7,717 nt of DNA, taken from positions 1 to 7,717 of the forward strand of contig DASUMP010000136.1 of the NCBI GenBank assembly GCA_036277635.1, written 5' to 3'. Of the stretch, positions 6,501 to 7,717 are shown piece after piece. The stretch is from DASUMP01 sp036277635. GTDB taxonomy: Bacteria; Actinomycetota; Acidimicrobiia; IMCC26256; PALSA-610. The notes below the pieces were generated by a model. The model was not told the DNA's origin. It saw only the letters and a program-made list of their open reading frames with translations, and ran no database searches. The position numbers were made by a program, and so were the translations under genes. The number at the start of each line of letters is the position of its first letter. Position 1 is the first letter of the stretch.

Positions 6501-7414
6501 GGATCGACCTCAGCGTCGTCGCCTCCCCCGCAGCGGGTGAACCGCCGCTCGCGACGACGTTCGCGTACACGGTCACCAACGCCGGCACCGAGCGGATGTG
6601 GGCGGTCGAGGTGCACGGCACGGCGTGCGAGTCAGCGACGTTCGCGACCGGCGACGACGGCAACGGCGCGCTCGATCCGGGCGAGGAGTGGACGTACGCG
6701 TGCGACCACGTGCTCGACTCCACCGGCACCTTCACCGAGGTCGCGTGGGCGACCGCCCAGCCCTTGACCGAGGGGCTGGCGATCCGCAGCGAGAACGCGA
6801 CGACGGAGGTGACGGTGGGTGACACCACGCCGCCCGTCGTGACCGTCACCGGCGTCACCGATGGCGCGACGTATGCCGCGGGCACCGTGCCGGTCGCGGG
6901 GTGCACCACGGTCGATCCCGAGCCGGGGTCGGGTGTCGCCACGGAAGCGACTCCCGTGACCACGGGTGGGCCGACCGACTTCACCGTCACGTGCTCGGGC
7001 GCGATGGATGTGGCGGGCAATCCCGGCAACACGGCGGTCGCGAGCTACCACGTGTCGTCGACGTACGCCTTCTCGGGGTTCAAGACGCCCGTCGACGACC
7101 GTCCCACCCTGAACAAGGCAAAGGCGGGTTCGTCGATACCCGTGCGGTTCTCGCTCGGCGGTGATCGTGGGCTCGCGATCTTCGCCGACGGGTCGCCGCG
7201 CTCGCAGCTGATGACGTGTGGCACGGCGATGGACGTCGACGCCATCGAGCAGACCGTGGCCGCGGGCGCATCGAGCCTCACGTACGCAGCGGGTTCCGAT
7301 ACCTACACGTACGTGTGGAAGACCGAGACGGCTTGGCGCAACACGTGTCGCCAGCTCGTGATCACGTTCGCCGACGGCTCGGTTGCGAGGGCTGACTTCC
7401 TGTTCTCCAAGTGA
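593..7414 (+). CDS. Giant secreted multidomain metzincin-type zinc metalloprotease with HAF, RCC1, PKD and PxKF domains
   Basis: A 2273-residue protein in one uninterrupted frame. Residues 1 to about 45 are a signal peptide (basic start, core around VAMVLAVVAAWL, then an Ala-rich stretch). Modules in order: HAF-type repeats (52-390); Ig-like segment starting DRIVVTQVVQ (394-520); zinc protease domain (523-741) with HEYIHALGRQH (647-657) and Met-turn IMGY (717-720); FN3-like (862-957); PKD/Ig-like (960-1046); BACON-like (1054-1149); ASH-like (1160-1260); RCC1-like propeller (1266-1662); three PKD repeats (1669-1966); DUF11-like (1970-2076); HYR-like (2078-2156); PxKF-type (2158-2273). It is inferred to hydrolyse extracellular protein or peptide, with the repeats mediating binding; the substrate is unknown. 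No C-terminal membrane segment, LPXTG motif or PEP-CTERM signal is seen. The start is set by GGAGG at 581. The exact peptidase family and some beta-sandwich names are uncertain; the metzincin motif, RCC1, PKD and PxKF assignments are firm. Confidence 0.96.
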   Translation: MGASPTRTPRASRVAMVLAVVAAWLSPFGPAGTAAPGPAAAAAADADPATSLYRITDLGALGPSGARYAFAINDHGDVVGGLANGNAYRYRPGPDPLTVGTIEDLGSGLAATLSENGTVFGDGRGTSTGGTPRAVTPNGAVAAGSAFQPGIIDPAYGTGVSVPGIWTQAGGWNSLYDDGCVRPGLKGGAALAINAGGTLVGMGLVGDTGYPQTGVHAVALKCIPDPAHPGSYNSYDLSPGSEFVAGAFAINKRGVVAGYAQSSGLGGLEAHRWTGEGFSLQADRLGTFAQGHLPDARGSSSAAYGINDLGDIVGAYGPSISNPYLMVGVPFNRAFVYFGDDTKMQDLTDLIPADSGWTLHTAFDINNRGQVVGQGTKNGELRGFLLTPRGDSNITADRIVVTQVVQNEENLDILIAHKQAYAILRVHSDTRPVPGAGAVLRGYRNGQLLGQVDPVSAPIAILQAPDTADALDSFVFAIPPGWTDRGSLRLEATVNGDHDVVETRYTDNEPPPVTVTFLESAPVKIVVVDTYFARNPVASPDAEAFTRLRDRMRLLLPAWELDIRHESVPREIVEPASAGIAKCTDVLNTLKPLRAALNLDDRTLLYGLVPAEPNGNSPYEPYAGCAFTPGLVQTGWSGPGGEDTAVHEYIHALGRQHTPVCNAAGSNPDPYPPDPSGKALVKLGSLHRDSFTLAGDQDLGFDRSTLTFLPPDSTSDIMGYCRPRWMSDYTYENVFRIIRGPVAPPPDLEPGPGKRADVVGTIDLIDGTADLSVTESPIAGTRLSEPDPGPYHLELYDGPTKVDDVPFGADPVEGDGDSRGDAPPVVGFSVAARIPTGVDRVAIFDDRTGTEIGSATLGGATPTISVTDPQAADSLPASGSLSVSWQSDDADGDPLSHTVLYRPADDEPFVLASNETSGSSTTIDAATLAGSSDGTIRVVVTDGLHVSYDDVTGLVVPDKPPTATIDEPTDGAAVTVEQDVLLSGHGSSPQGPLADAAYEWSSDRDGLLGTGPSVVASSLSIGTHEIELRVTASDGQAATATTTVVVGGAGTTPSRLEVSHQQLAFSGSPSSPPVAQSFGVHDPSGASTEWTAESNDPRVSLSATSGSTPGKIDVSVDGSGLLGGESYTADVTVRRADGSQDPLVVHVDVQSSLRTASQSTDHLDFGRRAIGASGAAKTITFTNHAAGSLTLGATALAGPTPDDYELTSDSCSNATLVSGQACTVDVSFVPVAVGSRPAFVVFGDAATDAKWYVSLSGRAAYSFESKLVAWGANDKGELGVAGSPTCTLGVACESAPVEVAGLSDVVQIATTSNIIASEVDHTLVLKADGTVWAFGANNAGQLGNGTRGTGGPTPVQVQGLSDVKAIAVASQYSIALKNDGTVWHWGVNPLSFFSPTLTLPTPVPGVGEVGTLTDVVAIAGGNPLSGCGAPPTGYAIKTDGTVVDWSSSLYGLGGETTSTDCYGGWVVQVHKNVDFTTNQLLDQVVEVAPGIARRSDGSVWTWGGNNYGEMGNGSQFGTYPFANPVYNAAGTAPLTGMIAIASAESQRYALGGDGALWAWGAGPTYGQAQQELGVGTASVARVLRPMRVQISTPVVAAQPGIAVTADGTTYGWGDNSLGQAGVGTLTTVFPPQPVVGIGGTGSLEGVTVFAGGANHHLAVTSVGQGPPSTLSAGDPAAVSVAAGEAFDGLVGTFGDSTASDAFDFSATVDWGDGSEPSSAVVTGPDGGPYEVRASHVYGRAGSFDLTIDVAGRAGDSVALTGSASVGAATLTAETTGAVGFAAGTPASQQLASFTSSNPASTGSLFAATVDWGDGSAPSVATVSGPPGGPFGVVGEHTYRVAGTYPLSVHVVGDDGETVTLATSAVVASASLTPGNSFSTDVDAGTAFSGPVASFADGNPLSRASDYSALIDWGDGDETAGAVSGPNGGPYTVDGAHTYGDARPFTASVTLTGPAGATATATTTLLAQHQRIDLSVVASPAAGEPPLATTFAYTVTNAGTERMWAVEVHGTACESATFATGDDGNGALDPGEEWTYACDHVLDSTGTFTEVAWATAQPLTEGLAIRSENATTEVTVGDTTPPVVTVTGVTDGATYAAGTVPVAGCTTVDPEPGSGVATEATPVTTGGPTDFTVTCSGAMDVAGNPGNTAVASYHVSSTYAFSGFKTPVDDRPTLNKAKAGSSIPVRFSLGGDRGLAIFADGSPRSQLMTCGTAMDVDAIEQTVAAGASSLTYAAGSDTYTYVWKTETAWRNTCRQLVITFADGSVARADFLFSK
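746..1762 (+). repeat. Six HAF-type repeats (residues 52-390 of the protease)
   Basis: The segment opens with LYRITDLGALG and carries six copies of an A-[FYL]-x-I-N-x-x-G-x-[VI]-V-G type motif, at about residues 69 (AFAINDHGDVVGG), 111 (degenerate, ATLSENGTVFGDG), 190 (ALAINAGGTLVGMG), 247 (AFAINKRGVVAGYA), 303 (AYGINDLGDIVGAY) and 362 (AFDINNRGQVVGQG). It closes with GFLLTPRGD. This matches the extracellular HAF repeat family, which is thought to be propeller-like and whose function is not established. Cys180 and Cys222 may pair. Confidence 0.82.
2159..2815 (+). other. Metzincin-like zinc metalloprotease domain (residues 523-741)
   Basis: The domain starts with a KIVVVDTYF strand and contains HEYIHALGRQH: zinc ligands His647, His651 and His657, general base Glu648 and the Gly654 turn. 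DIMGYC with Met718 sits 61 residues after the third His and fits the metzincin Met-turn. The segment then ends in WMSDYTYENVFR. All catalytic residues are present, so activity is expected. Four cysteines (583, 625, 661, 721) could form two disulfides. The preceding 394-520 segment and the following FN3-like module seem to accompany this protease type, as I recall from related large bacterial proteins. I cannot assign the MEROPS family from sequence alone. Confidence 0.87.
3176..4372 (+). other. Four beta-sandwich modules: FN3-like, PKD/Ig-like, BACON-like, ASH-like (residues 862-1260)
   Basis: Residues 862-957 (SVSWQSDDADGDPLSHTVLY ... IRVVVTDG) look like the Ig/FN3-type module often found after large secreted metalloproteases. 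Residues 960-1046 open PPTATIDEPTDG and end in a GTHEIELRVTASDG strand pair, typical of PKD/Ig-like modules. Residues 1054-1149 (EWTAESNDPRVSLSATSG, then GESYTADVTV) resemble BACON domains. Residues 1160-1260 (LDFGRRAIGASGAAKTITFTN ... CTVDVSFVP) match the ASH/choice-of-anchor-D type. These are probably spacers or binding modules. The individual family names are pattern-level assignments. Confidence 0.68.
4388..5578 (+). repeat. Seven-blade RCC1-like propeller (residues 1266-1662 of the protease)
   Basis: Seven blade cores are visible, starting at residues 1268 (VAWGANDKGELG), 1331 (VWAFGANNAGQLGNG), 1382 (VWHWGVN), 1442 (VVDWSSSLYGLGG), 1499 (VWTWGGNNYGEMGNG), 1556 (LWAWGAG) and 1609 (TYGWGDNSLGQAG), 51-63 residues apart. 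The linking strands (TLVLKADGTVWAFG, SIALKNDGTVWHWG) are classic RCC1 repeat consensus. Blades 3, 4 and 6 have lost much of the GxNxxGQLG loop. RCC1 repeats fold as a seven-bladed beta-propeller. In a secreted bacterial protein a binding role is plausible, whereas the eukaryotic guanine-exchange role is not expected. Confidence 0.9.
5597..6490 (+). repeat. Three tandem PKD-type repeats (residues 1669-1966 of the protease)
   Basis: Each unit has a DWGDG core (residues 1709, 1810 and 1911), then a VSGPxGGPF/Y-type turn and an HxYxxAG/HTY strand. The cores are spaced exactly 101 residues (303 bases) apart. The units have diverged in sequence, so the duplication is not recent. PKD domains are Ig-fold modules common as stalks or binding units in secreted proteases and adhesins. 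Confidence 0.85.
6500..7060 (+). other. DUF11-like and HYR-like modules (residues 1970-2156)
   Basis: Residues 1970-2076 (IDLSVVASPAAG, FAYTVTNAGTE, LDPGEEWTYACDH) follow the pattern of DUF11-type repeat domains of bacterial surface proteins, with two cysteines. Residues 2078-2156 (TTPPVVTVTGVTDGATYAAG ... FTVTCSGAMDVAGN) resemble a HYR/Ig-like module, again with two cysteines. Both are probably structural. Confidence 0.65.
7064..7411 (+). other. C-terminal PxKF-type domain (residues 2158-2273)
   Basis: The terminal segment has the hallmarks of this family: YAFSGFKTPVDDRPTLNKAK, then AGSSIPVRFSLGGDRGL, then LTYAAGSDTYTYVWKTETAW, and a final CRQLVITFADGS and FLFSK ending exactly at the stop. 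The eponymous PVKF reads PVRF (2183-2186), a conservative Lys-to-Arg change. Two cysteines (MTC and NTC) may form a disulfide. The domain's role is not established to my knowledge; its extreme C-terminal place suggests export, folding or surface retention. Confidence 0.78.
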
Positions 7415-7649
7415 GCGGACGGTCGCGCGACGAACACGTCGTTCAGTGCCCCGTCGCGGAGGCTCGAGCATTGATCGATGGAAGCGAGGGGCGCTCCGCG
7501 CTGGCCCTTCGTCGCGCGGTCGTCCCTGCACGAGTCGTCGAGGCCGCCACACAGAGCGGCAACCTCGCGCCCCACCACTACGCTCGAAACCGCAAGAACC
7601 ACGGGAACGCGGCCGATCGAGCTTCTCGACCGCGTTTTCGACAACCCCC
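7415..7649. other. Non-coding region between the protease gene and tRNA-Arg
   Basis: These 235 bases show no credible gene. The hairpins I can draw are CGACG/CGTCG with an AACA loop (7428-7441), an 8-bp stem AGGG-GCGC/GCGC-CCCT with a TGG bulge (7487-7508), CGAGG..GCC/GGC..CCTCG (7539-7567), and the terminator-like stem at 7608-7638. TACGCT at 7579-7584 resembles a -10 box but has no matching -35 element. The tRNA promoter is therefore not located. Confidence 0.5.
7608..7638 (+). terminator. Candidate intrinsic terminator just before the tRNA
   Basis: CGCGG (7608-7612) plus TCGAG (7617-7621) pair perfectly with CTCGA (7625-7629) plus CCGCG (7630-7634). This gives 10 base pairs with a 4-nt bulge (CCGA) and a CTT loop. 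TTTT (7635-7638) follows directly. It has the form of an intrinsic terminator and would end the protease transcript, but it sits only 11 bases before the mature tRNA 5' end. A short 3-nt loop and short T-run make it imperfect. Confidence 0.45.
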
Positions 7650-7717
7650 GCCCTCGTAGCTCAGGGGAGAGAGCGACCGCCTCCTAAGCGGTAGGTCGCA
7701 GGTTCGAATCCTGCCGG
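7650..7717 (+). tRNA. tRNA-Arg (anticodon CCU), 3' end cut by window edge
   Basis: The cloverleaf can be traced: acceptor strand GCCCTCG (7650-7656), TA, D-stem GCTC/GAGC around AGGGGAGA, anticodon stem ACCGC/GCGGT around loop CTCCTAA, variable loop AGGTC, T-stem GCAGG/CCTGC around TTCGAAT, then CGG beginning the 3' acceptor strand with one G-U pair. The anticodon CCT is at 7683-7685 and reads AGG, so it is arginine. The last four acceptor bases and the discriminator lie beyond the window. AGG is a rare codon in G+C-rich genomes. Confidence 0.95.

Noticed and set aside
7303..7644. A 113-codon minus-strand frame starting with a basic then hydrophobic stretch resembling a signal peptide
   Set aside because: It overlaps the conserved PxKF coding end, the hydrophobic stretch is short, and the rest has no secreted-protein features.
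7411..7659. An 82-codon plus-strand frame overlapping the protease stop by GTGA
   Set aside because: The start overlap looks like translational coupling, but the frame runs into the tRNA gene, crosses the terminator-like hairpin, and its product shows no family resemblance.
1..7717. CRISPR arrays, insertion sequences, phage genes or toxin-antitoxin modules
   Set aside because: No short regularly spaced direct repeats, terminal inverted repeats flanking a transposase, integrase or phage-type frames were seen; the only regular repeats are protein-level repeats within the large gene.

Overview
The window is strongly G+C-rich. Both protein genes appear to start with GTG behind a strong Shine-Dalgarno sequence, and both encode exported proteins. 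This suits a high-G+C Gram-positive bacterium (Actinomycetota). The mix of Calx-beta, HAF, RCC1-type, PKD and PxKF domains would fit an environmental lineage such as Acidimicrobiia, but that placement is inference only.

Layout: (1) Bases 1-252, minus strand, hold the 5' end of a secreted Calx-beta protein that runs off the left edge. (2) Bases 253-592 are a divergent intergenic region with two inverted repeats that could be regulatory. (3) Bases 593-7414, plus strand, are one gene of 2273 codons filling almost 90% of the window. (4) Bases 7415-7649 are non-coding, with several hairpins including a terminator-like one. (5) From 7650 a tRNA-Arg (anticodon CCU) begins and is cut by the right edge.

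The large gene is the main content. Its product is a predicted exported mosaic protein. In order it has a signal peptide, six HAF-type repeats, an Ig-like segment, a metzincin-type zinc metalloprotease domain (HEYIHALGRQH plus an IMGY Met-turn), a chain of beta-sandwich modules (FN3-like, PKD/Ig-like, BACON-like, ASH-like), a seven-blade RCC1-like propeller, three PKD repeats spaced exactly 101 residues apart, a DUF11-like module, a HYR-like module and a C-terminal PxKF-type domain. No membrane anchor or sortase signal is visible at its C-terminus.

The two divergent genes both encode exported adhesion/repeat-type proteins, so the locus looks like a cell-surface or secretome locus. A functional link between them is not shown. 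I see no phage, transposon, CRISPR or toxin-antitoxin genes. The most unusual object is the protease architecture itself: one active site in a chain with two different propeller-type repeat arrays.
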